DNA of 64,000 nucleotides, taken from positions 67,109 through 131,108 of the forward strand of contig NZ_JAGTJJ010000033.1 in the NCBI RefSeq assembly GCF_028435365.1. Reading direction: 5' to 3'. Below the pieces are notes generated by a model. That model ran no database searches, was not told where the DNA came from, and was given only the letters and a program-made list of their open reading frames with translations. Each line of letters begins with the position of its first letter. Within the stretch, counting starts at the first letter, position 1. The position numbers and the translations under genes are program-made. The DNA is from Polyangium jinanense (GTDB taxonomy: Bacteria; Myxococcota; Polyangia; Polyangiales; Polyangiaceae). Positions 45,369-53,490 of the stretch are shown piece by piece.

Positions 45369-46096
45369 CCTCTGCGGCGTCAACGATCCTGCCCCTCGCG
45401 TTCATGCTGGCGAGCAGCGTGCTCCTGGCTGGATGTTCTCGCGACGCATCGAGCATCGTTCGCGACTACCTGAAGCAGGACAGTTGCCTCGACCGCGCCA
45501 AGTTCATCCTCGACCCCGAGGCGAACCGCGCCGCGCTCGCGGAGCACTACAAGGACCAGAAGGACTGCAAGAAGGCGTTCGAGTCGATCGAGGCCGACAA
45601 CTGCGCGAAGGTGAAGGAGGGCGACTACTGCAGCGTCGAGGTCGTCTTCGGGAAGAACAAGCGGGACTACTACCACTTCAAGAAGACGGCAGAGGGCCTC
45701 AAGCTCGACTGGCGATCCTCGGTCGGATACAACCCCGTCTCGCTGCCGTTCTTCCGGACGCAACGGCTGAAGGGGACCTACCTCTTCCGCGTCTGGGCGA
45801 AGCTCACCGACTACTACAACTTCGACTACAACGAGACGGAGCAGACCCACCAGTCCATCGAGCTACGCGACCCAGACGGCGCGGCCATCACGGGCTACAT
45901 CCGCCGCGACGCGCCCACCGCAGCGGCATTGTTGGATGTGCTCAAGGACGGCAAGGAGCACGGGGTGATGGTCGAGCTCCGGTACCCGCCGGAGTCGAAA
46001 GACAGCAGCGTCGTGGGCATCGAGCGGTTCGTCGCCGAGCGCTGGCGGCAGAGGCCGGAGGAGTTCGAGGCGCGCCCCGCGCCCGCTCCGCGCTGA
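45338..46096 (+). CDS. Lipoprotein of unknown function
   Basis: ATG 45338 gives 252 residues. The N terminus is a lipoprotein signal with the lipobox LLAGC (LPLAFMLASSVLLAGCS, Cys near residue 31), so the mature protein should be anchored in a membrane. The body is charged with Cys pairs (DSCLDRAKFIL, QKDCKKAFES, DNCAKVKEGDYCSVEV) and aromatic strands (KRDYYHFKKTAEGLKLDW). I recognise no family. It is divergent from, and probably regulated by, the XRE gene. Confidence 0.7.
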   Translation: MFRLSTPTIVPSAASTILPLAFMLASSVLLAGCSRDASSIVRDYLKQDSCLDRAKFILDPEANRAALAEHYKDQKDCKKAFESIEADNCAKVKEGDYCSVEVVFGKNKRDYYHFKKTAEGLKLDWRSSVGYNPVSLPFFRTQRLKGTYLFRVWAKLTDYYNFDYNETEQTHQSIELRDPDGAAITGYIRRDAPTAAALLDVLKDGKEHGVMVELRYPPESKDSSVVGIERFVAERWRQRPEEFEARPAPAPR

Positions 46097-46105
46097 TCCC
46101 TGCAG

Positions 46106-46163
46106 GGAAGGGCCCTTCCAGCCGAGTGACAACGGCAGGCTGAACCTAGGCTTTCAAGCCTGC
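46106..46163. terminator. Palindromes between convergent genes
   Basis: GGAAGGGCCCTTCC (46106-46119) is a perfect 14-base palindrome, and GCAGGCT (46135-46141) pairs with AGCCTGC (46157-46163). They lie between the ends of the convergent lipoprotein and 46154-47113 genes. There is no long T tract, so termination is only probable. Confidence 0.4.
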
Positions 46164-47113
46164 ATCATGGTAGCCCTCACGCGCCGCAAGAGCAGCGTCG
46201 GCCGACCCCACGGGATCGGCAACGGCATCGCCGTCCGGCATACGAGGTGCAACGTCATGCCCCCGTGATCGACCGCGGACGCCTGCACGATTTCGCTGTC
46301 CCCACCATCCCTCGCTTCGCAAGAACTCAGCTCGAGCGAGCCCGCACGATGCGCGGCGCGAAGGCGCCCCTTGAACGCCCGAAGGCCGAGTCCCGTCGCT
46401 TCACCGCGTTCATCGAGCTCCCGGAACAGCTCCACGATGAGCGCGTCGTGCGAGCCTTCATTGACCAAGGTCTGCACCCGGGCGGCAAAAGCGTCGAGCG
46501 GAAGCGTGATCAAACGCGGGCGCCCTTCGCGGCGCTTTTCATCATCGTGGACCTTGCGCGTGAAGTCTTTGGCTGCGGCGTAAGCCTTGGGAGAGAGCGT
46601 TGCGACGACGTCGTCGAGCGCGGAGAAGATGTTCCGACGCGACCATCGCTGCACGAGATGAAACGTGATTCGTCGGGAAAGAACCGCCGATGCGGCGACC
46701 ACCAAGGGGTTCACGTCCTCGGCGCGCTGGCACGTGGCGAGTTCGAGGAGCCCGCGGTTGTACGCTTGGAGCAGCCGCGCCTTGAACGCCGACAGCGTCG
46801 GGCAGGACGGGACATCGTCACGCTCGCGGAGCAGGCGGAAGAGCGGTGCGATGAACACGCCGTCGTCATGTATCCCTTCGGTCATGCGGCGAGCCGCTGA
46901 CTCCACGCCCGAGGCGAACGCGCGAAGGGATGCGTTTACGAGCCCAGGCGCACGCCGACGCTCAGCGTCCAGGCTGGCACGGGCGAAGAGCAGGACCGCG
47001 GCCGCGCCGTCCCGCGAGAGGACGTCGAACGCGTCAGGTCCCGTTCTGAGCCGTCTTCGCGAGGGCGGAGGCGGGGGCTCGAAAGACGCGGAAGGCGGAC
47101 GAACAGAGGACAT
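46154..47113 (-). CDS. Hypothetical protein with two winged-helix-like repeats
   Basis: I chose ATG 47113, which has GAGG about 10 bases upstream, giving 319 residues. The protein contains two related modules of about 75 residues: APLFRLLRERDDV...LSAFKARLLQAYNRGLLELA near 100-165 and VELFRELDERGEA...LRAFKGRLRAAHRAGSLELS near 235-290, each ending in a strand ..TFHLVQR / LTLHLVCR. This F..L.....FK.RL..a.r.G.LEL pattern is common in myxobacterial proteins and looks like a winged helix. It ends next to the dead recA copy. Function unknown. Confidence 0.55.
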   Translation of the reverse strand: MSSVRPPSASFEPPPPPSRRRLRTGPDAFDVLSRDGAAAVLLFARASLDAERRRAPGLVNASLRAFASGVESAARRMTEGIHDDGVFIAPLFRLLRERDDVPSCPTLSAFKARLLQAYNRGLLELATCQRAEDVNPLVVAASAVLSRRITFHLVQRWSRRNIFSALDDVVATLSPKAYAAAKDFTRKVHDDEKRREGRPRLITLPLDAFAARVQTLVNEGSHDALIVELFRELDERGEATGLGLRAFKGRLRAAHRAGSLELSSCEARDGGDSEIVQASAVDHGGMTLHLVCRTAMPLPIPWGRPTLLLRRVRATMMQA

Positions 47114-47149
47114 CGTGGTCCTCGATCGCATGTTCCCGGGCAAACCGCA

Positions 47150-47609
47150 AGAGAGGACAAACCCTGTCGCTCGTCTCGTCGACCCTGCTCATCTGCATCA
47201 ACTAGCTCCGGCATAAGATCGGGATGACGTTAGGCAACCCCGAGACAACGACGGGCAGCAACGCCCTCAAGTTCTACATGAGCGTGCGTTTAGACGTCCG
47301 CCGCGCCGGGGCGTTGAAGATTGGCGATGGTGTGGTCGGCGCGAAGACCCGTGTGAAGGTGGTGAACAACAAGTGCGCGCCGCCGTTCCGCGAGGCGGAG
47401 TTCGACATCCGGTGGGGGAAGGGATCGACATCTCGGGTGACCTCCTCGACATCGCTGTCGCCCAAGCCGTCGTCCAGAAGACCGGCGCGTACTTGTCTTT
47501 CCGGGGGGAGACGCTCGGTCAGGACTGGAAGAAGGCGCGCGAGGCGATCAAGGAGCCGCTCGGAGCGGCGATTCGGACTGCCATCGAGCACTCTCCGGCC
47601 GCGGAGTAG
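47150..47609 (+). pseudogene. recA: Decayed 3' part of a recA gene
   Basis: Plus-strand sequence from about 47150 encodes LLICIN, then a TAG where the Gln of INQLR should be, then [20 protein letters not shown] and [21 protein letters not shown] frameshift near 47425 shifts to [16 protein letters not shown] and [16 protein letters not shown] in another frame before the stop at 47609. The N-terminal two thirds, including Walker A, are gone. It is about 81% identical in DNA to 33640-33825 of the intact recA. Confidence 0.9.
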
Positions 47610-47800
47610 CTGAGGGGCCTGTGCGGACGCCTGTGCGTCATCACGCGGGCAAGAACAAGTAGAGATCAGCGCGTCGTCGGAGTCGCCGAGGCAACTCGCA
47701 GGACTTCTGACGCGCGCCCAGCCCCTCTCGGAGAGTTCATGTTCACGGAGAAGCAGCCGGGGCCAATCGGGTCGCTCTCGTGGGCTGTTCGGCTCTGAAG
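47601..47800 (+). repeat. 200-base repeat, copy B (partner at 34021-34220)
   Basis: Follows the recA relic exactly as copy A follows the live recA, and extends into the start of a DUF6884-like frame. Here ATG at 47740 is present, but a one-base deletion (GGGGG to GGGG) puts the frame out after eight codons and homology stops at about 47800. Confidence 0.9.
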
Positions 47801-47869
47801 AGTCAGAAGCCTGATCCTCCCCGTTGGAGACGGAGCTACTAGCTTGCTCGAGCGAGGCCGTTTGACAAC

Positions 47870-48409
47870 TTACAGCCGAAGAAACGCCACCGCGTCCGCG
47901 ACTATCGTGGGGATCGGTGCCGTCGCATCGATCACCAGGTCCGCGCGCGCGCGAAGTCGTCCGTCGTGAACCTGCCGCTCCGTGGAGTGTGCGGCGAGCT
48001 GATCGAAGCGAGCGGCGTCGTCGGTCGCTCGGGACTCTGCGCGCTCTCTGCGCGTCTCGTCGTCAACGTCGAGGAACAGCAGTGCGAACCGCCGCGGCGC
48101 TACAACGCGCTGGATCACGTCCGCGATCTCGACGTGGCGAACCCCGTCCACGATCACGTGCGCGGAATGGTCTGCACGAGCGAGAACGCGGCAGACGAAC
48201 TCCTCGTCGCCGAGGTCACGCTTAAGCTGCTCGCCGAGCTGCTGGAGAACGTCGCGAGATTCGACGTGGAGGCTCCTGCTGGAGGCCTGCTCCCGAACGT
48301 AGTCCCCGAAACCAGTAGTTGCCGCGCCGGTCTTGGCAGAGAGCGCTTGGATGAAAGCGGTCTTGCCGGCCGCGATGCCACCCGAGATGCCGATGACGAG
48401 CGGTGTCAT
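47870..48409 (-). CDS. P-loop nucleotide/nucleoside kinase-like protein
   Basis: ATG 48409 overlaps the previous stop (ATGA) and yields 179 residues. Walker A is LVIGISGGIAAGKTAFIQAL at the N terminus, then FGDYVREQA, HVIVDGVRHVEIADVI (D-G-x-R as in deoxynucleoside monophosphate kinases and AAA_33 kinases), FALLFLDVDDETRRERAESR (LID-like arginines) and a C-terminal ADLVIDATAPIPTIV. It resembles dephospho-CoA kinase and dNMP-kinase folds but is not clearly either. It is the last gene of the six-gene operon. Confidence 0.75.
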   Translation of the reverse strand: MTPLVIGISGGIAAGKTAFIQALSAKTGAATTGFGDYVREQASSRSLHVESRDVLQQLGEQLKRDLGDEEFVCRVLARADHSAHVIVDGVRHVEIADVIQRVVAPRRFALLFLDVDDETRRERAESRATDDAARFDQLAAHSTERQVHDGRLRARADLVIDATAPIPTIVADAVAFLRL

Positions 48410-48927
48410 CCGAACAAGTTGAGCTGATGCGAGCGCGCCCGCAAGACCACCCAGCCCCTGCGGTCTGTTTTCGGACAGTCGAGCGGTGTCGGTAACGTCG
48501 CGACTGGACCGAGGCGGATGAGGGTCGCGTAGCGAGCGCTCTCGCGGCTCTCCCAGAAGCCGGGCACATCGTCTCGAAGATCCCGCCCGAAGCGATCGCG
48601 CAACTCGGCGCGTGTGGACGGTGTGAGCGCCCCGTAGCACCACACCTCCGTCGCCAGGGTGGCGGCGACGATGGGCCCCGAAACTTCCTTGAGAAGCAGC
48701 AGATCTCCCTCGTGCACCGCGCGGAACGGCGGAACCTTCACCATCGAGAAGCGCGACTCGATCCGCTTGCTCCCGTCGAGGATGAACCCGAGGAACGGCT
48801 CGAGAACTACAGCGAGATGGACGGCGTGACCTCTTCCCGGCGCGAGCGCGTCACTCAGCACGGGGACGCGGCGAAGTTGCGACGCGATCTTGTCGGCGGT
48901 GGCCGAGTACCAGGTGCCGAGGTCCAC
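48406..48927 (-). CDS. ASCH-like domain protein
   Basis: GTG 48927 gives 173 residues; a TTG at 48948 is an alternative. The central part (HLAVVLEPFLGFILDGSKRI, ESRFSMVKVPPF, GDLLLLKEVSGPIVAATLAT) follows the ASCH/PUA-like pattern of a strand, 'il.G.K.iE.R', and a 'GD.lll...gp.vg...v' strand; ASCH domains bind RNA or modified nucleotides. Its stop overlaps the kinase start by four bases, and its own start is 39-60 bases after the radical SAM gene. It probably recognises the product or substrate of the enzymes made from the same operon. Confidence 0.65.
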   Translation of the reverse strand: MDLGTWYSATADKIASQLRRVPVLSDALAPGRGHAVHLAVVLEPFLGFILDGSKRIESRFSMVKVPPFRAVHEGDLLLLKEVSGPIVAATLATEVWCYGALTPSTRAELRDRFGRDLRDDVPGFWESRESARYATLIRLGPVATLPTPLDCPKTDRRGWVVLRARSHQLNLFG

Positions 48928-48965
48928 CGCGTATGGGTATCCCGGCAGCGGGCTCTGGGGCAACC

Positions 48966-50000
48966 CTATCGAGGGCGCATCGGGACGTCGACGATCGACG
49001 TGGCTCGGAGGTCGGAGCTGAACCGTGCCTCCAGCTGGCGGTTCCAAGCCTCTACGGCACGCTGCTGGTTCACCATGGCGCGGTTGTACAGCTCGGTCCG
49101 CGACTCGGGAAAGCTCGCCAGCCGCTTCTTCACGACTCCCCAAGCTCCGATCTTGAGCGGCACGGTTCGTAGGGGAAGGTTCTCGTGGATAGCCTGGAGA
49201 CGGTCGACAAAGCGCGCCATCGCATCGTCGATCCCGGTGCCGTTCGGCGTCGTGAGAGTGACGTACCCGTAGAGGTCCATCCCCGTCGAGAGCAAGCGGC
49301 CGAACAAATCGAACTGGCGCGAAAACAGCGTGGGGTCCGCTTCGGTGTTGAAGGCGAACGAGGCGTCGTCGAAGCCCTTGAAGCAGGCGACGCGGCCGTA
49401 GGCGGGGAAGGTCGCGACCAGCTCCTGCTGGGCGTTCGACAAGTACCGCCAAAAGTAGTCGTTGCTCAAGTTGTCGTCCGACCAGAGAAAGACCTTGCCG
49501 CCGAGATTGCGGGCACGGAGAGCCTCCATCGTCCACGGTACCCACTCTGGGACGAGGTCGGGCTGACCGCCGGTGAGGTCGATCATCCTCCGCCGGGTTG
49601 CTTCGGGCTCCCGCAAGTAGAGGTCGACGAGATCCTCCGCACGTAGCCAGGCTCCCGTGTCCTCGACAGCGTCGAGAAGCCGGAACGGGACGAAGCAGTA
49701 CCAGCACCGCCAGTTGCACGCTGCGTTCTGAAAAACCTGTGCATCGAGCGTGTCTTCGTCGCGAAGCCCGAGCGCGCGACTCGCCGGATCGATCGGCAGC
49801 GGGTTGCGCGGCCAGTCGCTCCCGTGATCGCGCACGAAGTGACGGATGCGGCCGAACCCGTCGCAGTTTGCGGGCTCCTTCAGATCCGCCGCCTGCTCGC
49901 TCGCGCCGATGCGCGCGATTAGGAGTTGACGCTCATTCACCTTCACGGCGCGGGCTCGCAGGCGCGCCGAGAACGCATCGGTGTCGATCGTGCCGCTCAC
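48966..50000 (-). CDS. Radical SAM enzyme
   Basis: A 344-residue protein from GTG 50000, overlapping the previous stop (GTGA). The iron-sulfur motif is NAACNWRCWYCFVPF, i.e. CxxxCxxC, near residue 95. It is followed by DLVDLYLREPEATRRRMIDL and LTGGQPDLVPEW (the GGE-like motif as GGQ), VFLWSDDNLSNDYFW and YGRVACFKGFDDASFAF. The TIM-barrel order fits a radical SAM enzyme of about the usual length without an extra C-terminal Cys domain. I do not recognise a named subfamily. In this operon it would carry out the chemical step. Confidence 0.85.
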   Translation of the reverse strand: MSGTIDTDAFSARLRARAVKVNERQLLIARIGASEQAADLKEPANCDGFGRIRHFVRDHGSDWPRNPLPIDPASRALGLRDEDTLDAQVFQNAACNWRCWYCFVPFRLLDAVEDTGAWLRAEDLVDLYLREPEATRRRMIDLTGGQPDLVPEWVPWTMEALRARNLGGKVFLWSDDNLSNDYFWRYLSNAQQELVATFPAYGRVACFKGFDDASFAFNTEADPTLFSRQFDLFGRLLSTGMDLYGYVTLTTPNGTGIDDAMARFVDRLQAIHENLPLRTVPLKIGAWGVVKKRLASFPESRTELYNRAMVNQQRAVEAWNRQLEARFSSDLRATSIVDVPMRPR

Positions 50001-50611
50001 GAGGCGCTCACCGTCACCGCGCGGCGCCTCGGGGGGACCTTCTTGGGCTCATCTGCGAGCGTCGGCAGGCGCTCTCCGATGTAGAGCATGATCAGCTCGA
50101 CGAAGTAGTCGATCTCGGCCGGCTCCAGCTCGCGATCAGCGGGGATCGCGTGCCAGTACTCGATGCACTTTCGACAGCAGGCGGCCACTGCATGCTGCGC
50201 ATGGTAAAGCACGTTTCCGCTGAATGGAGTTTGGCGCCCCTCTCGCGGGTGCTGCGGACGTCCGACCGAGCTCTCCACGCGCTTCCGCGCCGCGTCGCGC
50301 ATCCCCAGCCTTCCCTTCCGGGTCGCGTGGTTCAACTCGCCCTCATTGAACGTGCTGTGCCAGAACACGTGCCGAATCAGCTCGTTCCTGAGCGCCTCGA
50401 ACGTGTAGGCCGCGTCTTGGAGGTCGCGAGCGTTTACGCGATCCCAAGCAATCAAATCGACGTTGCAATCGCGGCACGGGCCCCCGCGGCGCGGGAAACC
50501 GCTTCGCTTGCGTTCCTTCTGGAGGAAGCAGTGGAGCCCGTTCTCGCAGTCCGTGCTTGTACACGTAACGCCGAGCGGTTGGAGGTCATCGTCGTCTTCG
50601 GGTGCTGTCAT
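49997..50611 (-). CDS. Cys-rich putative zinc-binding protein
   Basis: ATG 50611 overlaps the previous stop (ATGA) and gives 204 residues. The N-terminal half has paired cysteines: VTCTSTDCENGLHCF and GPCRDCNVDLIAW, suited to a zinc or iron-sulfur site. Then come YTFEALRNELIRHVFWHSTF and, near residue 130, VLYHAQHAVAACCRKCIEYW, with more Cys/His. The end (YFVELIMLYIGERL) is helical. No family name is known to me. It is coupled on both sides in the six-gene operon, directly before the radical SAM enzyme. Confidence 0.65.
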   Translation of the reverse strand: MTAPEDDDDLQPLGVTCTSTDCENGLHCFLQKERKRSGFPRRGGPCRDCNVDLIAWDRVNARDLQDAAYTFEALRNELIRHVFWHSTFNEGELNHATRKGRLGMRDAARKRVESSVGRPQHPREGRQTPFSGNVLYHAQHAVAACCRKCIEYWHAIPADRELEPAEIDYFVELIMLYIGERLPTLADEPKKVPPRRRAVTVSAS

Positions 50612-52038
50612 TCCGGCGCCTCCTGGAGTGCGTTCATGAGCAGTTCACGGTCAAGCCGGTCGAGCTGTGACCAGTCGAGGCGCTGAACCAGGAAATCGCG
50701 GACGATGCGCCACGGCTCCCCATCGCGCTCCTGTAGATTGGCGGCCGGCCCCCACCAATTGATCCGATCCATCGCAAGCCGCCAGGCAAGGTAATTCGCC
50801 AGCGCTCCGGTCGATACGCCGTGCGCCTTCGCGATTCGCGGCACCACGCCTTTAAGGCGCTCGGCTTTCTTTCCGGCTGCCGCGACGCACTCCTTTGCCA
50901 GAGCCTCAGCGCGCCCGTCGAGTTGCACGTCACCCGCGAACTTCGTCGCTTGCTTTTCCTCCGGAGCGAGGCGGCGTTCGACAGGCATCGACTCGTCGTC
51001 GAGCCACGTGAACTCGTGCTTTTCTGGATCAGACGCGGCGTGACGGGCCTCGTGCAGGAGGTCGTGCAACCATCGCGCCTCGGACGTCGTTCGCTGCTTG
51101 AGTACGATCACGTTGCGCCCGTCGAACCGCCAGCATGCGCCGTGGTAGCCTCCTCTCTCCGAGAGAGGAACGACCGGCACGCCGAGATCCCAGAGCGTCG
51201 CCACCGCCGTCGCGAGATCGATCTTCCCCGAGCGCCCGAGCATGAGCGTGCGGAAGCCAGCGGCATCGCGCGGGATGGTTTGTGGCTGCAATTGAGGCGT
51301 CGCGCGGAGCACCAGCTTCGCGATATACGCGCCGAACGCCGCCAGGAAGAGCGTTCGCCCTTGGTCGGCGCTGGAGTAGACCTTGAACATCGCAGCCTGT
51401 GCTAGGCGCGATGGCTTGAGCGTCTCCTTGCCCGCGAGGATCTCGGTCGGCGTCCAGCCGAAGATGCGTTGCGCCGCGCTCGTCGCTCGGAGCACCGGCG
51501 CGGCCTCATCTTCTTCCTCGTTGCGTTCGCCGAGGAGCACTCGCCGAACGAAGTCGCGATCAACGCCTGCATCGTCGAGACGACGCATCAAGGCTCGTTC
51601 GCTCACCTCTGTCGACGACAAGAACACGTCCTCGCGGATCTTGATCCCCACCGCCTTCGCGACATCGACGAGGCGAGAGAAGCTCGTGGTGGCGTACTCG
51701 GTCGCCTCGTACCGCTGCACCTGCTGCTCCGGAACTCCGAGCCGCTCGGCGAGATCGCGCTGTGTGAGACCTGCCGCGATGCGGCCTTCGATGAGGGCGC
51801 GCGGCAACTCGTCGAGCGACGACAGTTCAATGACCCCGCGTCGGCCATCGCGCAGGGCCTCGTAGTCGGCGATCTGCACCTGCAGTTCGGTGAGTTGGCT
51901 TCGCACCGCGTCCGACTGCGCCTTGCGGATCTTCGGATGCACCTTGCTCTCGGTGTCCGCATCAAGCGCGGCGAGGGCCTTCTCGAAGTCGGCAGCCTGA
52001 GCCTTGGTGATCCGGTACTCCCGGTCGTTCCTGATCAT
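50608..52038 (-). CDS. XRE HTH + ImmA/IrrE-type (HEARH) metalloprotease-like protein
   Basis: ATG 52038 overlaps the DUF6932 stop (ATGA) and gives 476 residues. Residues about 85-150 are an XRE HTH (AAGLTQRDLAERLGVPEQQV, QRYEATEYATTSFSRLVDVA). Around residue 340 a zinc-protease motif appears: RWLHDLLHEARHAASDPEKH, i.e. HExxH with the ImmA/IrrE style of preceding helix. The C terminus is helical (ANYLAWRLAMDRINWWG). Such proteins cleave or inactivate repressors, or act as the antitoxin/regulator of toxin pairs. It is the second gene of the operon and may regulate it. Confidence 0.8.
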   Translation of the reverse strand: MIRNDREYRITKAQAADFEKALAALDADTESKVHPKIRKAQSDAVRSQLTELQVQIADYEALRDGRRGVIELSSLDELPRALIEGRIAAGLTQRDLAERLGVPEQQVQRYEATEYATTSFSRLVDVAKAVGIKIREDVFLSSTEVSERALMRRLDDAGVDRDFVRRVLLGERNEEEDEAAPVLRATSAAQRIFGWTPTEILAGKETLKPSRLAQAAMFKVYSSADQGRTLFLAAFGAYIAKLVLRATPQLQPQTIPRDAAGFRTLMLGRSGKIDLATAVATLWDLGVPVVPLSERGGYHGACWRFDGRNVIVLKQRTTSEARWLHDLLHEARHAASDPEKHEFTWLDDESMPVERRLAPEEKQATKFAGDVQLDGRAEALAKECVAAAGKKAERLKGVVPRIAKAHGVSTGALANYLAWRLAMDRINWWGPAANLQERDGEPWRIVRDFLVQRLDWSQLDRLDRELLMNALQEAPE

Positions 52039-52481
52039 GGCGTCCACTCCGTGAGGTCGATGCAGAGGATCCCTTTGGGCGCTCCCGTTTCCTTCTGCTT
52101 TTGGAAGAACCGTAGGAACGGCGATCCGCTCGCGTCGGCGCGCGCCGACGCCGGGAACATCTCCCCGCCGAAGATCGCCTTCTGCACGGCTCGGTTGTCG
52201 TCGAACATCAGCAGCGCCGGGTGGAGTTTGTCGGGATCGACCTCGTCCTCCTCCCAGCAGCCGTCGAAGTCTCCCGGCCCTTGCTTCGCGGTCACGAAGC
52301 TCCCGTCGATGTACGCACGACGGCAGCCTGCCTCCTTGAGCGATGCGAGTGCCTTTTCCAGTCCGGCGAGCAGCTTGCGGCGGCGCCCACTGTGGCCGTA
52401 CCGAGCACGAATCTCGGGCCACGTCGCGACATGCACACCAGGCGGAAGGACGCCCTGCTTGTCGAACTTCGGGATCGGCAC
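52035..52481 (-). CDS. DUF6932-family protein (nucleotidyltransferase-like)
   Basis: GTG 52481 gives 148 residues; a GTG at 52520 would add 13 unlikely residues. The sequence VLPPGVHVATWPEIRARYG, RRRKLLAGLEKALASLKEAG, CRRAYIDGSFVTAKQGPGDF and DGCWEEDEVDP matches DUF6932, where Y.DGSFvT.K..PgD.D resembles the GS...D.D signature of minimal nucleotidyltransferases. These genes are commonly found directly before XRE/ImmA-like genes, as here. First gene of the six-gene operon; a perfect inverted repeat lies at its start. Confidence 0.75.
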   Translation of the reverse strand: MPIPKFDKQGVLPPGVHVATWPEIRARYGHSGRRRKLLAGLEKALASLKEAGCRRAYIDGSFVTAKQGPGDFDGCWEEDEVDPDKLHPALLMFDDNRAVQKAIFGGEMFPASARADASGSPFLRFFQKQKETGAPKGILCIDLTEWTP

Positions 52482-52503
52482 AACACAACAATAGCGTTGT
52501 GTT
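52482..52503. promoter_or_regulatory. Inverted repeat at the head of the six-gene operon
   Basis: AACACAAC (52482-52489), six bases, then GTTGTGTT (52496-52503): a perfect 8-base inverted repeat touching the DUF6932 start codon. Likely operator for the XRE protein of the same operon, covering the promoter or ribosome entry. Confidence 0.6.
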
Positions 52504-52639
52504 ACACTGAACGCAAGCACAGCGGCGCGACGGCCTCGTCGCGGGAGAGGCTGCGGCAGTCCTGCCCGGGCATCTCGATGTCACTCAGCAGGACGTCGGG
52601 CCGCTGGCGCTTGAGCGAGGCGAGCGCCTTGTCGGCGGA

Positions 52640-53207
52640 GTTGGGAGTTGACTGAGTGCGAGGTCCTCAGCCTCGCGCGCCTTGAGGCCGCCGCCGCACT
52701 TCGGGCACATCCGGTTCGCGTCGTGGAGGGCGTGGTCGACATCGCCCGCGACGGCTTCGGTTGCTCCGTCGGCACGTGCCCAGCTTCGTGATGCCAAGCC
52801 ACGCGGCGAGCTCCGTGAGGGACTCGCCCTCGAGCGTGTGATGCCGGAGGAGTTCAAGGTCTTCGCAGGCGAGCTCGCGCAGCGCGGTCCGAACGAGGTA
52901 GCAGAGCGCGATGTGCCCCCTCGGGATCCTCGGGCTCGGCAACCGCAGCCTCGATCGCATCGGGCCGGAACCCCTCGTACTTGTGCCGGTACACGCGGTG
53001 GAAGTTCGCGGCCAGCTTCCTCGCTGCGTCGAGGAGCCAGCGTCTCGCGCTGTCGTTGTCCTGCGGGATCTTCGCCTGTCTTTGCAAGGCGATGACGAAG
53101 ACGTCCTGGAGCAAGTCCTCGAGCGCAGGCCCCTCGATCCCCAGGCGGCGCAGCCTGGCGAGGATCGCGTCGGCGTGCGCCTTGTACAGGGTCTCCACCG
53201 AAGGCAT
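52640..53207 (-). pseudogene. Frameshifted ECF-like sigma-70 gene
   Basis: Frame one from ATG 53207 reads LYKAHADAILARLRRLGIEG, LEDLLQDVFVIALQRQ, RRWLLDAARKLAANFHRVYR, a sigma-70 region 2 as in ECF factors. Near 52920 the frame changes to HIALCYLVRTALRELACEDL, ELLRHHTLEGESLTELAAWL, which is region 4. After about 52790 a third frame gives a CPKCGGGLKA zinc ribbon. At least one frameshift breaks the gene between regions 2 and 4. An intact relative is at 55168-56421. Confidence 0.65.
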
Positions 53208-53211
53208 CGCC

Positions 53212-53481
53212 CTACCCGCGATGGGCGCCGCGCGCGCGACGGGGGCTTTCGCCAGGGAACCGGACGAGCGTCTCCAGCTTCATCCCGAGGCCCCGCGCGA
53301 TCTTGTCGGCGGTGCTCACGTTGATCACCGTGCGGCCATGCTCGACGCTCGAGAGGTGCCCCTTCGTCACGCCGCTCGCGGCGGAGAGCTGGTCGAGCGA
53401 CATGTTCTTCTTGAGGCGTAGGTCCCTGATGCGGGCGCCGAGCTTGATTGCCAGGGGATCCGGGGTTGCGCGGCGAGGCAT
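53212..53481 (-). CDS. XRE-family transcriptional regulator, small
   Basis: An 89-residue protein from ATG 53481. Almost the whole chain is one XRE HTH: LGARIRDLRLKKNMSLDQLS, AASGVTKGHLSSVEHGRTVI, NVSTADKIARGLGMKLETLV. A basic tail follows. It directly precedes the broken sigma gene (4 bases) and may once have been its regulator. Confidence 0.8.
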   Translation of the reverse strand: MPRRATPDPLAIKLGARIRDLRLKKNMSLDQLSAASGVTKGHLSSVEHGRTVINVSTADKIARGLGMKLETLVRFPGESPRRARGAHRG

Positions 53482-53490
53482 GTGGCCCCT

